Source: a virus. Taken from it: a stretch of DNA of 52,740 nucleotides. This document shows positions 32,001 to 40,085 of the stretch, one piece after another. Numbering within the stretch: position 1 is the stretch's first letter; the number at the start of each line of letters is the position of its first letter. Below the pieces are notes generated by a model, which searched no databases, had not been told where the DNA came from, and saw only the letters and a list, made by a program, of their open reading frames with translations. The stretch covers positions 1 to 52,740 of the IMG/VR virus record IMGVR_UViG_3300050015_001011, one strand, 5' to 3'. The position numbers and the translations under genes are program-made.

Positions 32001-32638
32001 AATGTGAAAAGTATGAAAAAGAGTTTGAATGCCCTGTTCGACTTGAGGAGACTCCAGCTGAATCGCTCGCATATAGAGCCGCTAAGGTAGATTTACAGCG
32101 ATTTCCCGAGCAGGCTAAGTCCGTTGTAAGGGGTTCAGTAGAAGGCGGAGGCGTTTACTATTCGAATTCGGTGCATTTACCTGTTGATTCACCTGTTGGC
32201 ATAGTAGAGAGAGTTAAGAAGCAAAGTGCCTTTCATCCTTTAGTAAGAAGTGGGAGTATGGTACATGCTTGGGTTAATGATTCTCTACCAGAGCCAGGAA
32301 GTCTATTTAGTTTTCTTCAGAAAGTGTATAATAATACGGCATGTGATCAAATTTGTGTTTCTCCAAATTTTACTTTTTGTAAAGATTGCGATCAGAGATC
32401 TGTAGGATTACTTGATGAGTGCCCGTATTGTAAGAGTAAAAACTTAGAACATGTTTCTCGAGTTACAGGATATTTTTCGAAGGTAGAGAATTATAACGCG
32501 GGAAAGAAGCAGGAAGTAAAAGATAGACTTAAAGGAGATTGTAAAGTAGAAGAAAAACAGTTTTATGAAGTAATTAGAGAAATAGATGAGGTATTAAAAT
32601 CTGATACTGTGTGCAAATTAAAAGTAGAGGAGAAATAG
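29096..32638 (+). CDS. nrdD: class III (anaerobic) ribonucleotide reductase with intein
   Basis: Reduces NTPs to dNTPs using a glycyl radical, so it works only without oxygen. Residues about 1-95 look like an ATP-cone. The catalytic part has YIHDLG, SVNGTPYFIYDRDS and SQC-CRLK. Near the C-terminus are a four-cysteine zinc site (CKDC, CPYC) and RVTGYF, the glycyl-radical loop. An intein of 390 residues interrupts SQC|CRLK; without it the enzyme is about 790 residues. The activase NrdG is not in this window. A GGAG stands before the ATG. Confidence 0.94.
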   Translation: MTKELKVVKESSKSAGSTEIDLLVESLSAEEVGPWSKDRVAESLMLEAGLEKEKADDIATVVEDRISQLKISRISTSLVRELVNNELLERGENKRLKRYQCLEIPISDIESFTFAKSNANSNINNNNPESVAFFMSENITKKYALRRVFSQDVTQAHLDGRIYIHDLGMVERLYCFGGNIPEYLKKYGLQDLDSLSTKSFPASTANTLVGHINTFLSIIQAYFAGALGLGFLNIFFAPYLMNMSREQVYNLAQHFVFSLSQNCFSRGAQVLFIDLNLHFGIPKVLKDVPAIGPKGKYMIKMHIKDTCNNSWIFYNDKPEIDLEKIDIEIKRLNEEAESTVMGDVCYGFPESVKDDNIEFRVMTYGDFEQEAQMFLDVILQLYKEGDKQGNFFYFPKIDLHITKECFEDETQKALLMKACETASVNGTPYFIYDRDSTVLSQCCLEAKEPLLLRKEGKVFLGKAEDMSTQSEIIAVDPVSHKSEWVFPKHVITREESAIVEITARDGKQMRVTKDHPILILEDGEVKERKAEALKEGDFVLRKVKWEDSLFSINYKEHKGVLIDEEYAFMLGLFQAEGCKSKAGELCFALHKDELDLVNRVCDFFGLSFIRKQYVDKYHIWDIRVRSICSRIQFKEICEKYEKIPQVIWNSPLSVMKAYIEGFYAGDGWKYSNYTLKKGKGIGINDANLSVELSILHDMIGIPTTYREHSYTSKKGKHVGREFFHQVILYQTSVSKHSILYDRIPHQLIKFKRGASHLLRIDKKEKLIGIDKLNSLCDQGYVERAQVDRCMNDPIRYIPIEKVEVLSGEFKVYDIELPKFNWFVHSQSFISHNCRLKVEINDEELIKHPESIRFCALQNVTINLPQAAYRAGKGNFTDFIDEVYKSMDFAMKAHEQKARLMKKCMKPGAPLYTVGKAWSDKLPWVDLDKSTRIIGILGLNEAMQFLFDKGLDDEKSYKKGLETIVRMYHKCEKYEKEFECPVRLEETPAESLAYRAAKVDLQRFPEQAKSVVRGSVEGGGVYYSNSVHLPVDSPVGIVERVKKQSAFHPLVRSGSMVHAWVNDSLPEPGSLFSFLQKVYNNTACDQICVSPNFTFCKDCDQRSVGLLDECPYCKSKNLEHVSRVTGYFSKVENYNAGKKQEVKDRLKGDCKVEEKQFYEVIREIDEVLKSDTVCKLKVEEK
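30422..31591 (+). mobile_element. LAGLIDADG intein in nrdD
   Basis: Residues 443-832 of the precursor. It begins with Cys1 (CLEAKEPLLL), has block B with TKDHP, and ends with SFISHN before the +1 Cys of the C-extein, so all splicing residues are present. The two LAGLIDADG helices are FMLGLFQAEG and AYIEGFYAGDG with acidic active-site residues, so the endonuclease is probably active. The insertion point is a conserved catalytic-site sequence of NrdD, as is usual for inteins. Confidence 0.93.
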
Positions 32639-32817
32639 TGGCTAATAAATATATTAAGTCAATCGTCGTTGATAAGTGTGAAAATTGTCCTTATCTTAAT
32701 ATGCCGGGTATGGACACTAAATTCTTTTGTTCTGAATCTGAGGGCTGGCAGGATATAAAAGATGAGACGATAATTCCGGACTGGTGTCCGCTTCCTGACG
32801 ATAGGAGAGAGAAATGA
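32638..32817 (+). CDS. small Cys protein next to nrdD
   Basis: 59 residues from a GTG start after GAGGAG, overlapping the nrdD stop. Cysteines occur as CENCPY, FCSES and DWCPL, a pattern I recall from short phage proteins with a CxxC and a terminal IPDWCPL. It is probably a zinc protein, role unknown. Confidence 0.68.
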   Translation: MANKYIKSIVVDKCENCPYLNMPGMDTKFFCSESEGWQDIKDETIIPDWCPLPDDRREK

Positions 32818-33044
32818 TGTTAATAAGGGGTTCTGAAGAATTTAATAATGCTGTTTGTAAATTTCAAAATGATCCTTTTTATCATACAATAGTGAACATG
32901 TTTATTTCTGTACTTAGAGAAGAAAAAGTAACGCTGGGTGATATAGAATCTGCACTTGGTTTGGCTGAATTCCAGGTAGAAATGCATAAAAATCAGACTC
33001 TTATAGAGAAGTACAATAAACAATTTGGAGAAAAGAAAATATGA
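32814..33044 (+). CDS. hypothetical protein
   Basis: 76 residues at an ATGATG start overlapping the previous stop, and overlapping the next gene by ATGA. Contains VNMFISVLREEKVTLGDIES, a helical pattern found in many small phage proteins. Function unknown. Confidence 0.65.
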   Translation: MMLIRGSEEFNNAVCKFQNDPFYHTIVNMFISVLREEKVTLGDIESALGLAEFQVEMHKNQTLIEKYNKQFGEKKI

Positions 33045-33571
33045 AATTAGGTGGTGGTAGGGCTAAAGGTTATGGATTTGAGAATCAGATAGCAAAGTTG
33101 TTTTCGACTTGGTGGGGCATAGAAAAATCCTTCGTCCGTTCTCCAGGCAGTGGAGCATGGGGTAAGCTTTCTAAGTTCGTCGGTAACTGCCCAGCAGGAG
33201 ATTTAGTTACTCCTGATGAGTTTCCCTTCACTATAGAGTGTAAAAAATGCGAGGATATTCAGCTGCATCATATATTAATTAATTCTGAAGGATGTTCTAT
33301 TGCCTGTTGGCTAAAAAAACTTGAAGAAGAAGACTGTAAGATTTCTGGAAAGAGACCAATGTTGATTTTTTCTAAGAATAATTGGAAGGCTTATGTGGTT
33401 GTAAGATGTAATGCTTTTGATAAGCTTGCAAATCTATTTCCTAAGAAAGGTGATCCTATTCATTTTATCTGGAAAGGGTATGCAGTATTTTTATTAGATG
33501 ATCTTTTAAAAGGTGTTACTAAGGATAGGTTACTTGTGGAATTTCCGGAGTTCGTGAAAAATGGCCAATAA
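33041..33571 (+). CDS. PD-(D/E)XK nuclease, Holliday-junction-resolvase-like
   Basis: 176 residues. KGYGFENQIAKLF, RSPGSGAWGK, AGDLV and FTIECKKCE give the E, GD and ExK order of archaeal-type Hjc resolvases. Such an enzyme would resolve branched DNA before packaging. It overlaps the phosphoesterase gene by 11 bases. Other PD-(D/E)XK roles are possible. Confidence 0.78.
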   Translation: MKLGGGRAKGYGFENQIAKLFSTWWGIEKSFVRSPGSGAWGKLSKFVGNCPAGDLVTPDEFPFTIECKKCEDIQLHHILINSEGCSIACWLKKLEEEDCKISGKRPMLIFSKNNWKAYVVVRCNAFDKLANLFPKKGDPIHFIWKGYAVFLLDDLLKGVTKDRLLVEFPEFVKNGQ

Positions 33572-34118
33572 TATATTCTTCACAAGTGATCAGCATTTTG
33601 GCCACGGTAACATAATTAAGTATTGTAATAGACCTTTTCATTCAGTAGACCATATGAATGAAAAAATGATAGCAAATTGGAATGCTGTTGTACAGAAGTA
33701 TGATTCAATCTATATCTTAGGTGATTTTGCCTGGTGTGATAAGGAGAAGACTAAAGCTATAGTTAAGCGTTTAAATGGTATTAAAGAATTTATTATTGGG
33801 AGTCATGATAAGGCGGTTGAACAGTTAGTACGAGAAGGATATCTTCTGTCATTAGGCCATCAGAAGACTATTATTGTTCAAGGAGAGCAGTTTTTTCGTG
33901 AGATTACTCTTAATCATTATAGCATGAGGGTTTGGCCTAAGTCTCATTACAATACCTGGATGCTTTTTGGGCATAGTCACGGACATTTGGAAGTGCCGGG
34001 CAAATCGTTTGATGTAGGTGTAGATGTATGGAATTATTATCCCGTTTCTCTTAAACAGGTAGAAGAGAAGATGGAAAAGTTATCAGATAATTTTAATTTG
34101 GTGCATAAGGAGGAATAA
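33561..34118 (+). CDS. calcineurin-like metallophosphoesterase
   Basis: 185 residues with FTSDQHFGHGNII, YILGDFAW, NHYSM and FGHSHGHLE, the metal ligands of small phage and bacterial phosphoesterases. The usual GNHD motif is GSHDK, so the Asn is lost but His and Asp remain. The substrate is unknown; nucleotide or RNA phosphoesters are possible. Confidence 0.86.
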   Translation: MANNIFFTSDQHFGHGNIIKYCNRPFHSVDHMNEKMIANWNAVVQKYDSIYILGDFAWCDKEKTKAIVKRLNGIKEFIIGSHDKAVEQLVREGYLLSLGHQKTIIVQGEQFFREITLNHYSMRVWPKSHYNTWMLFGHSHGHLEVPGKSFDVGVDVWNYYPVSLKQVEEKMEKLSDNFNLVHKEE

Positions 34119-34119
34119 T

Positions 34120-34494
34120 ATGGCAAAGACATATGAGTTTAGTGAGGATCTACAAATTTTGACGGAAAAAGTTGTTAAAGATTTAGGTGAAGAATTTAAA
34201 TATGTTGATATAAGTAAAATACTTTTTGTTAATTGTAAAGGAGTAAAGAAAGGAAAGTTTGTTGCTCAGATACATAAGATTCATGGTCCTTATGTTCTGT
34301 TAGCAGGTGGACATGAGTTTTTCTTGGAATCAAATGATACAAGGTTTTCACCGCTTTCTCCAGAAGGTAAGGCGAAAGTAGTCGAACATGAATTAAGGCA
34401 CATTAGTAAGAAAGATTCTTGTAGATTAATTGACCACAATATCAAAGATTTTGCAGAGCAGATTGATAAGTATGGTATGGACTATTGCAAATAA
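34120..34494 (+). CDS. putative phage metallopeptidase
   Basis: 124 residues with an HExxH zinc motif (VEHELRHIS) near residue 95, after a beta-rich part (GPYVLLAGGHEFFLE). This layout matches small phage metallopeptidase-like proteins of unproven function. AAGGAGG precedes the ATG. Confidence 0.72.
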   Translation: MAKTYEFSEDLQILTEKVVKDLGEEFKYVDISKILFVNCKGVKKGKFVAQIHKIHGPYVLLAGGHEFFLESNDTRFSPLSPEGKAKVVEHELRHISKKDSCRLIDHNIKDFAEQIDKYGMDYCK

Positions 34495-34503
34495 GGAGCG
34501 GAT

Positions 34504-34737
34504 ATGGGAGAGATAATTAAATGGATTCATCACGGGAAAGAAGTATTTACTGATGAAGACCAGATGAATCAACATCGTATACATTGTCTTTGTTTTAGGT
34601 GTAAACTTCTTAATACTGAAGACAGGGAAAAGAATTGTCCTATAGCTAATAAGTTATTTGTAATTTGTGTTGAGAGTGATATAACTGCACCAGTATTTGA
34701 GTGCCCTAAGTTTTTAAATAAGGAGAACAGGAATTGA
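34504..34737 (+). CDS. small Cys-containing protein
   Basis: 77 residues. CLCFRCKLL and NCPIANKLFVICVE..FECPKF form the Cys pattern of a short zinc-type protein found in many phages. GGAG precedes the ATG. Function unknown. Confidence 0.68.
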   Translation: MGEIIKWIHHGKEVFTDEDQMNQHRIHCLCFRCKLLNTEDREKNCPIANKLFVICVESDITAPVFECPKFLNKENRN

Positions 34738-34829
34738 CAGTCGGGCAATGTTATTACATTAAGCAGGCCTGGTTGAAGTATTTGGGCAAAGTTAATAATA
34801 AGACTTGTTTTCAAACTTTATATAAATAG
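34734..34829 (+). CDS. very small protein, TTG start
   Basis: 31 residues starting at a TTG that overlaps the previous stop, with AAGGAG nine bases upstream. Sequence MTVGQCYYIKQAWLKYLGK is basic and aromatic. It is supported only by the ribosome site and overlap. Confidence 0.4.
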   Translation: MTVGQCYYIKQAWLKYLGKVNNKTCFQTLYK

Positions 34830-34842
34830 AAGGAGATAAGAT

Positions 34843-35259
34843 ATGCCTACATATGTATTTATTTGTAAAAGATGTGTTCAGGAGGATGAGGTTTTTCTTA
34901 AGGTAGCTGATCTTAGTAGTTATCATCATTCTTGTTCAGTATGCAAGGGACCTTGTGATAGGAGATACTTTCCTACTACTTTTATTTTTAAGGGTTGGTC
35001 TTGTGCAAAGGAGCTTAAAAAAGATGCGCAAGAGAGAAAAGCCGAAGCAGCTCTTGTTGATGAAAGTCCTATCACTCAAACTATGCATGAAACAGCTGCT
35101 GAACAACTTGAAAGAAGAGCAGAGAAACGCGGAGAGAAGAAAGAAGATATGTTAAAAGATATTTTAGGTATACAAGGTAAGCAGGCTCCTGTGACTAAAT
35201 CTGATTTAGCTAAGAAGGCTAAATCGCAGCGCGAAATGATCGACCGAAAAGAAACATAA
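34843..35259 (+). CDS. FmdB-type zinc-ribbon protein
   Basis: 138 residues beginning MPTYVFICKRC and continuing CSVCKGPCDRR, the FmdB-like ribbon, followed by a long charged helix. AAGGAG precedes the ATG. Phages often encode such proteins; a role in transcription or assembly is unproven. Confidence 0.8.
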   Translation: MPTYVFICKRCVQEDEVFLKVADLSSYHHSCSVCKGPCDRRYFPTTFIFKGWSCAKELKKDAQERKAEAALVDESPITQTMHETAAEQLERRAEKRGEKKEDMLKDILGIQGKQAPVTKSDLAKKAKSQREMIDRKET

Positions 35260-35274
35260 TTAAAGGAGGATAAA

Positions 35275-35466
35275 ATGGCTATTGTACATGATGGTAGTAA
35301 TATTAGCAATTTAGAAGTAACAATTGAGTCCGCGTTGAGTACGATTAAATCTGGTGTTGAAGGAGTAGGTTCGGATCCTGTTAAATTAGCTACTTATGCA
35401 GAAGCAATTCGTAGGTTGTCTGAAGCTCAGATTAATGTAATGCACCTGAAAACACAAAGTGCCTAG
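35275..35466 (+). CDS. hypothetical small protein
   Basis: 63 residues, helical, after AAAGGAGG. No motif. It lies between the zinc-ribbon gene and another small unknown. Confidence 0.6.
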   Translation: MAIVHDGSNISNLEVTIESALSTIKSGVEGVGSDPVKLATYAEAIRRLSEAQINVMHLKTQSA

Positions 35467-35479
35467 AAAGGAAGCTTAA

Positions 35480-35752
35480 ATGATTTGGTCAGAGTTTATA
35501 TTGCGGATAGATGATATAGATTTGGCTCTTAGACCAATTTTATCCAGGAGATTAAAAGCCTGGTTTGAGAATCCAGAATTTTCAAAAGGTCATTTTATTA
35601 TTCGTGATCCAGGTTCTAATACAAATCAAGTAGGATTTACTGATCCTTATGTATGTTATGAATTTATTAAAACATTTATTGAGCCTATAGTAGGCAGAGC
35701 TATAACCGTTAATGAGGCACAGAAAATTTGGGATGAGAAGTCAGAAGGATAA
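35480..35752 (+). CDS. hypothetical protein
   Basis: 90 residues after AAAGGAAG. Mixed alpha/beta with FIIRDPGSNTNQVGF; no family recognised. It touches the next ATG directly. Confidence 0.62.
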   Translation: MIWSEFILRIDDIDLALRPILSRRLKAWFENPEFSKGHFIIRDPGSNTNQVGFTDPYVCYEFIKTFIEPIVGRAITVNEAQKIWDEKSEG

Positions 35753-35980
35753 ATGGAGCTTGGAGAGATAATTAAAAAGATGGGCAAAGGTTTTGTATCT
35801 TTAGAACTTCGCCCAATTCCGCCAAAAGAGGCGCAAACAGGTAGATGGTCTTGTACCTACTATCCAAAAGGACAGTGGACAGAACCTTATGAAAGTTATG
35901 GATTAGAATGGGGAGAAACACCTGAAGAGGTTTGTATGAAAGCACTAGAGAAGATAGAAAAATATAAGGAGAACAAATGA
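35753..35980 (+). CDS. hypothetical protein
   Basis: 75 residues starting right after the previous stop. The middle (RWSCTYYPKGQWTE, YGLEWGETPEEVCMKALEK) recalls short phage proteins with a C-terminal helix that accompany nucleotide-metabolism genes. Overlaps the next gene by ATGA. Confidence 0.62.
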   Translation: MELGEIIKKMGKGFVSLELRPIPPKEAQTGRWSCTYYPKGQWTEPYESYGLEWGETPEEVCMKALEKIEKYKENK

Positions 35981-36915
35981 TTATACCAACATTTTTAATT
36001 AAAGCCAAAACAATTCCAGAAGCACAGTTTTTAGCTATAAGAAAAGTTTATGAAGAAGGAATGCAGATAAGAACTCAATATGATAGAAGAGATAATGAAG
36101 GTAATTATCTTGACCCGCTAAGTAGAGATGCAAAAGTATTGATTGAAGTAGAAAATCCTTTTAAGCAACCAAGATATCCAATGTTAAGCTTCTGTGAAAT
36201 AGGTAAATATATTGCAGAAATAATGGGAGTTAAAGATCACTTAGTTATTGACACTAAACAAATGTTACAAGATATTAATAAAGGGAATATAATTGATACT
36301 AAGTGGCCGTATACTTATAGTCAAAGGTTAAGAAGATATCCTTCTATGAATGAAGGATATGTGACTAATCAACTGGATTTATGTATAGAAAAATTATCTA
36401 AAGATCCTATTACAAGAAGAGCTGTTGCTTCTACTGCCATACCTTTTATTGATAATTATTTAAAGGAGGATATACCTTGTCTTAGAGAAATACACTTAAG
36501 GTGCACCGAAGAAAATAATATTTTATATCTTCACATGGACACTAAATGGAGGTCAAGAGATTTATTTAAAGGGTGGGGAGATAATGTTATTGGTATGACA
36601 TTCCTGCAACAAATTTTAGCAATGGAGCTAGGTATTGAAATGAATAGAGAAGTATTAGTAGGCAGTTATACTGACTATAGTTCTTCTTTGCATATTTATG
36701 GGCAAGACATAAATAAGTACGATGTAGAAAAGTTTATCAGAGATAATCATCTTTTTGTTAAGGCCTTTACTTCAGAAGAAATAAAAGATTTATTAATATT
36801 GCCTCAATTAAAAGAATTATTAAAAGAAGATATGCAGTGGAATTTTCCGGTTGACAGTTTAGATATGATTAAAGAACTAATAACTGGAATTGAAACTGGT
36901 GCTTTAATTGCATAG
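35977..36915 (+). CDS. thyA: thymidylate synthase-fold protein
   Basis: Probably methylates (or hydroxymethylates) dUMP. The ThyA core appears as DIPCLREIHLRC (catalytic Cys), MDTKWRSRDLFKGWGDNVIGM (phosphate-binding Arg-Ser and the base-selecting Asn) and DYSSSLHIYGQD (the HxY motif). In most ThyA proteins the catalytic motif is PCH; here the His is Leu. Asn rather than Asp at the pyrimidine-selecting position favours dUMP over dCMP. It has 312 residues. AAGGAG precedes the ATG. A dCTP deaminase-like gene at 7208 could supply dUMP. Confidence 0.75.
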   Translation: MIIPTFLIKAKTIPEAQFLAIRKVYEEGMQIRTQYDRRDNEGNYLDPLSRDAKVLIEVENPFKQPRYPMLSFCEIGKYIAEIMGVKDHLVIDTKQMLQDINKGNIIDTKWPYTYSQRLRRYPSMNEGYVTNQLDLCIEKLSKDPITRRAVASTAIPFIDNYLKEDIPCLREIHLRCTEENNILYLHMDTKWRSRDLFKGWGDNVIGMTFLQQILAMELGIEMNREVLVGSYTDYSSSLHIYGQDINKYDVEKFIRDNHLFVKAFTSEEIKDLLILPQLKELLKEDMQWNFPVDSLDMIKELITGIETGALIA

Positions 36916-36925
36916 GGAGGATTAA

Positions 36926-37009
36926 ATGAGATCATTATGGATGTTGATAAAAGGATTAGCCGGAGAATTATTTAAGTCTTGGTTTGGATTTAAGAGGAAT
37001 AAGAAATGA
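36926..37009 (+). CDS. very small basic protein
   Basis: 27 residues (MRSLWMLIKGLAGELFKSWF and a basic end) after a strong GGGAGG, ending in an ATGA overlap. The amphipathic, basic sequence could sit on a membrane. Role unknown. Confidence 0.52.
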   Translation: MRSLWMLIKGLAGELFKSWFGFKRNKK

Positions 37010-37464
37010 GAGAAATTAAATTTCGAGTAGTGTATAAGGAAGGTAAAAAAAGAAGAATAAGTAATGATACTTATACCTTACAGGAATTAATTTTTGAGTT
37101 TAGAGATGTGGAGTTTCAGTTCTCAAGAGATAGTTCTTTGCCTCTTCATGATTGCGAAGCAAATGAACTTATTTTTATGCAGTATACAGGTTTGAAGGAT
37201 AAGAACGGTAAGGAAATATATGAGGATGATATTGTAGCAATAGAAAATCCATTATGTCAGATTCAAAAAGCAAGGGTTATCGGAAGCGTTTTTTTCTATG
37301 ATGCTTCGTTCGGCGTAAAAATAACGCGTGTTGAAAAATGGGAAAAATATGATGTCGAATCACCGATAGGTAATATTCTGTGGTTTTTGAATTTGATAAA
37401 TAATAAAGAGTACGAAGTTATTGGTAATATATATGAAAATCCGGAGATGCTAAATGAGACCTAG
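37006..37464 (+). CDS. YopX-family protein
   Basis: 152 residues: REIKFRVV at the start, LIFMQYTGLKDKNGKEIYEDDIV in the middle and VIGNIYENPEM at the end are hallmarks of the YopX family, widespread in phages with no proven function. It overlaps the terminase small-subunit-like gene by 11 bases. Confidence 0.88.
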   Translation: MREIKFRVVYKEGKKRRISNDTYTLQELIFEFRDVEFQFSRDSSLPLHDCEANELIFMQYTGLKDKNGKEIYEDDIVAIENPLCQIQKARVIGSVFFYDASFGVKITRVEKWEKYDVESPIGNILWFLNLINNKEYEVIGNIYENPEMLNET

Positions 37465-38065
37465 ACCGACTACGTTAAGTGAAGAAGAGATTACTAAGCT
37501 TAAGAGTGATGCACAAGCAAAAAAGCTTTACACTATCTGTGGTTATGTTTCTGCTAATAGGGATGGCACAATAACTGTTTGTAAGAATCAAGCAGGTAAG
37601 GGAACACCTCATCCAGGGCAGGACAATTGCAAATGGCATGGTGGATATGGCCGAAAAATGACGACAGGAAATCAGTCCGCGTATAAACCAGAGTTGGTAA
37701 AGACGTTATTTGATAAGGTTGCAGAGTATAAACATATTCAAGAAAAAGATCATGATGAATCACTTAAGTATGCTACAATTCTTGTAGAGGAACTTTCGAA
37801 GATTGATTTGCAATATGCTCCAATAGATAAAATAGAAATGGTGAGGCGCGTACTTGAAACAAAGATAAAGGCAGAAGATTTACAATTAAAGAGGAAAGAG
37901 AAAGGCTTAATTACGGTGGAAGAAGTGTCCTTGCTTTTGCAAGGTATGCTATCCGTTCTTGAAGAGGAAATAAAAGACATAGGATTACGAAAGAGAATTA
38001 CTTTAAAACTTAAAGATAGATATCTAGCTCTTCCAAGCACCGTAGCAAAGCTTTCTCGCAATTAA
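37454..38065 (+). CDS. terminase small subunit-like protein
   Basis: 203 residues, one base before terL. It has a Cys/His pattern ending CKWHGGYG, which is seen in several phage small-terminase-type proteins, and a helical C-terminal half. It would recognise the packaging site. The position is the strongest evidence. Confidence 0.65.
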   Translation: MRPRPTTLSEEEITKLKSDAQAKKLYTICGYVSANRDGTITVCKNQAGKGTPHPGQDNCKWHGGYGRKMTTGNQSAYKPELVKTLFDKVAEYKHIQEKDHDESLKYATILVEELSKIDLQYAPIDKIEMVRRVLETKIKAEDLQLKRKEKGLITVEEVSLLLQGMLSVLEEEIKDIGLRKRITLKLKDRYLALPSTVAKLSRN

Positions 38066-38066
38066 T

Positions 38067-39914
38067 ATGGATAAGAAGACATCTATAAGTATATTAGATA
38101 TTTTTGATCGCGAAGTAGCGAAATGTGATACGGGAGACAATTTATACGAAGAGTTTCCAGTTAACATTGCTGAGTTTATTGATTCACCTGATTTTTTAGA
38201 TCAGAAGAAAACTATTTGGCCAGGCATCAGAGATATCTTAATAGATTTTTTTCAATTTGAGCCTGATGGTTGGCTTAAATATAATTCAGGTGTTGTTATA
38301 GCAGGCTTAGGCGCAGGTAAGTCTAAGTTTGTATCTATTGCTATTACTTATTTAGTTTATCGGTTACTTTGTCTAAGATCACCTCAACTTTATTTTAGAG
38401 AAACTCTTAAACTTGAATCCATAGAAGCTACTTCAACTATTCAGATTGTAAACTTTGCTCCTTCAGCAGATCAGGCTCGCAGAGTTGTGTTTGATTATAT
38501 ATCGTCGGATGTGGGAAATTGCGCCTGGTTTATTAAGAAGGGCTATGCTCCGGATTCAAATGTAACCTCTGAATTACGCTTTCCGAAAAACGTTACAATC
38601 ACGCCAGGTTCAAGCTCAGCCAAACCCGCCTTAGGTTTACATTTATTAATTACGGTTTTTGATGAAATGAGTTTCTTTGATAAGACTAGAGAAACTGATT
38701 ATGCGAAAGAACTTTATCAGTTGCTTACAGGGAGAATGAGAAGTAGGTTTTCTCAGTTAGATGGGCGAGCTCGTTGGCTATTCTTAGGAATTACTTCCGC
38801 ACAAACAGCTGATGATTATAGTGAAGAGTTGTTTAAAGATAGCAAGAATACTGAATATGGTTTTGCTAGAAGACTTACTTTCTGGGAAGCTAAGAGGCAT
38901 TTGTTTGCTGACTGTGCTTCGTTTGATTATAAGGTTACTGACGTGGCAGGAAATTTAATAGAGGTAATAAAGGTACCGGAAGTATATAGAGATGAGTTAG
39001 AAAGAAATCCAGTTCTCTTTTTAAGAGATGTAGCGGGTCGCCCTTCTCTTGCCGTGCACCCATTCTTTACAGATTTTTCTAAAGTTCTAAGTAGCATTGA
39101 TGAAACCTTTATAAACCCTGTTCCTGAGAAAGGTTGGGAGAGCGGAGGATATTTAAAACCGCTATCTTTTTTACCGACTGATTTGCTACAAATACTTAAA
39201 GAAATACAATTTCAGAATAAAGTTGTATCTGGAGCAAAATATATTATATCACTTGACCTTGCAAAAGGAGTTAGAGATAAACTTGGATTTGGTATGTCTC
39301 ATTTGGATTCGTATAAGAGAGAAAGTAGATTTGATAAAGATGGCAAGGCTTTTTTAGCAGAACTTCCTATAGTAGTGCTGGATTTAATAGTGAGGTTTGT
39401 AGCGTTGCCCGGAACTGAGATTTCATTTGCCGACGTAAGGGAACTTATTTTTATGTTAAAGAAGACTTTTGGGTTTGATATTAAATTAATAGTTAGCGAT
39501 TCTTTTGAGAGTTTGGATTTTAAGCAGATAATGTTAGCGGCGGGGTATGATTTTCTTGTATATTCGGCTGATACACATAGAGAAGTATATGATAACTTTT
39601 CGGAACTTATAAGTGACAAGAGAATAATATGGTATAGACATGAGCCGTTATTGTATGAGGCGCAGAGAGTAGAAGATTTAGGAGCTCGTATAGACCATCC
39701 AAGGAATTCAGGTAAAGATTTATTAGATGCGGCCTGCCTCGCAACTTATTTTGCTTCAGGCGGTAAGAAGATGGAAGAGTTAACTGGTACGAGAGTTACT
39801 GCTGCAACAACAAGAAGAGGTAAAGGAGCGTTGAGTACTGGTCTTGGTGGAGGTGGAGCTGCAGCATTAACTCCACAGCTTTCAGAAACAGTAAAAAGAA
39901 TACTTGGGGGGTAA
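38067..39914 (+). CDS. terL: terminase large subunit
   Basis: The packaging motor ATPase and nuclease. Walker A is AGLGAGKSK (79-87), Walker B is TVFDEMSFF near 200, and the nuclease-domain entry is YIISLDLAKG near residue 393, with LIVSDSFESLDF and DLLDAACLA later. It has 615 residues, the usual TerL length, with a Gly/Ala/Thr-rich C-terminal tail. It has no good ribosome site and follows the small-subunit-like gene by one base. It marks the start of the virion block. Confidence 0.93.
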   Translation: MDKKTSISILDIFDREVAKCDTGDNLYEEFPVNIAEFIDSPDFLDQKKTIWPGIRDILIDFFQFEPDGWLKYNSGVVIAGLGAGKSKFVSIAITYLVYRLLCLRSPQLYFRETLKLESIEATSTIQIVNFAPSADQARRVVFDYISSDVGNCAWFIKKGYAPDSNVTSELRFPKNVTITPGSSSAKPALGLHLLITVFDEMSFFDKTRETDYAKELYQLLTGRMRSRFSQLDGRARWLFLGITSAQTADDYSEELFKDSKNTEYGFARRLTFWEAKRHLFADCASFDYKVTDVAGNLIEVIKVPEVYRDELERNPVLFLRDVAGRPSLAVHPFFTDFSKVLSSIDETFINPVPEKGWESGGYLKPLSFLPTDLLQILKEIQFQNKVVSGAKYIISLDLAKGVRDKLGFGMSHLDSYKRESRFDKDGKAFLAELPIVVLDLIVRFVALPGTEISFADVRELIFMLKKTFGFDIKLIVSDSFESLDFKQIMLAAGYDFLVYSADTHREVYDNFSELISDKRIIWYRHEPLLYEAQRVEDLGARIDHPRNSGKDLLDAACLATYFASGGKKMEELTGTRVTAATTRRGKGALSTGLGGGGAAALTPQLSETVKRILGG

Positions 39915-40085
39915 ATAATTTAGGCATAATTTTTAATTATTTTATAGAGGAGAATAATACCTAGTCTCCTATCCGAATGAGCCAAGGAGCATGTTCCTAA
40001 GGAGGAGACAGTTTACATCTGCCAGAAGGCTTGTCCCACCGGATCTGTTTGGAGTTCTGGCGGACTTTTAATTTAGGAGATAAAG
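39915..40085 (+). other. structured intergenic region after terL
   Basis: Two 7-base hairpins are visible: GTCTCCT 39964-39970 with 40003-40009, and GCCAGAA 40021-40027 with 40055-40061. A frame from 39991 to 40071 encodes 26 residues (starting MFLRRRQFTSARRLVPPDLF) but its AAGGAG is only one base from the ATG. An AGAGGAG at 39946 has no start codon after it. It could be a remnant gene or an RNA element. Confidence 0.4.

Noticed and set aside
39299-39619. Antisense gene inside terL
   Set aside because: Serine-rich shadow frame opposite a conserved coding region, without a ribosome site.
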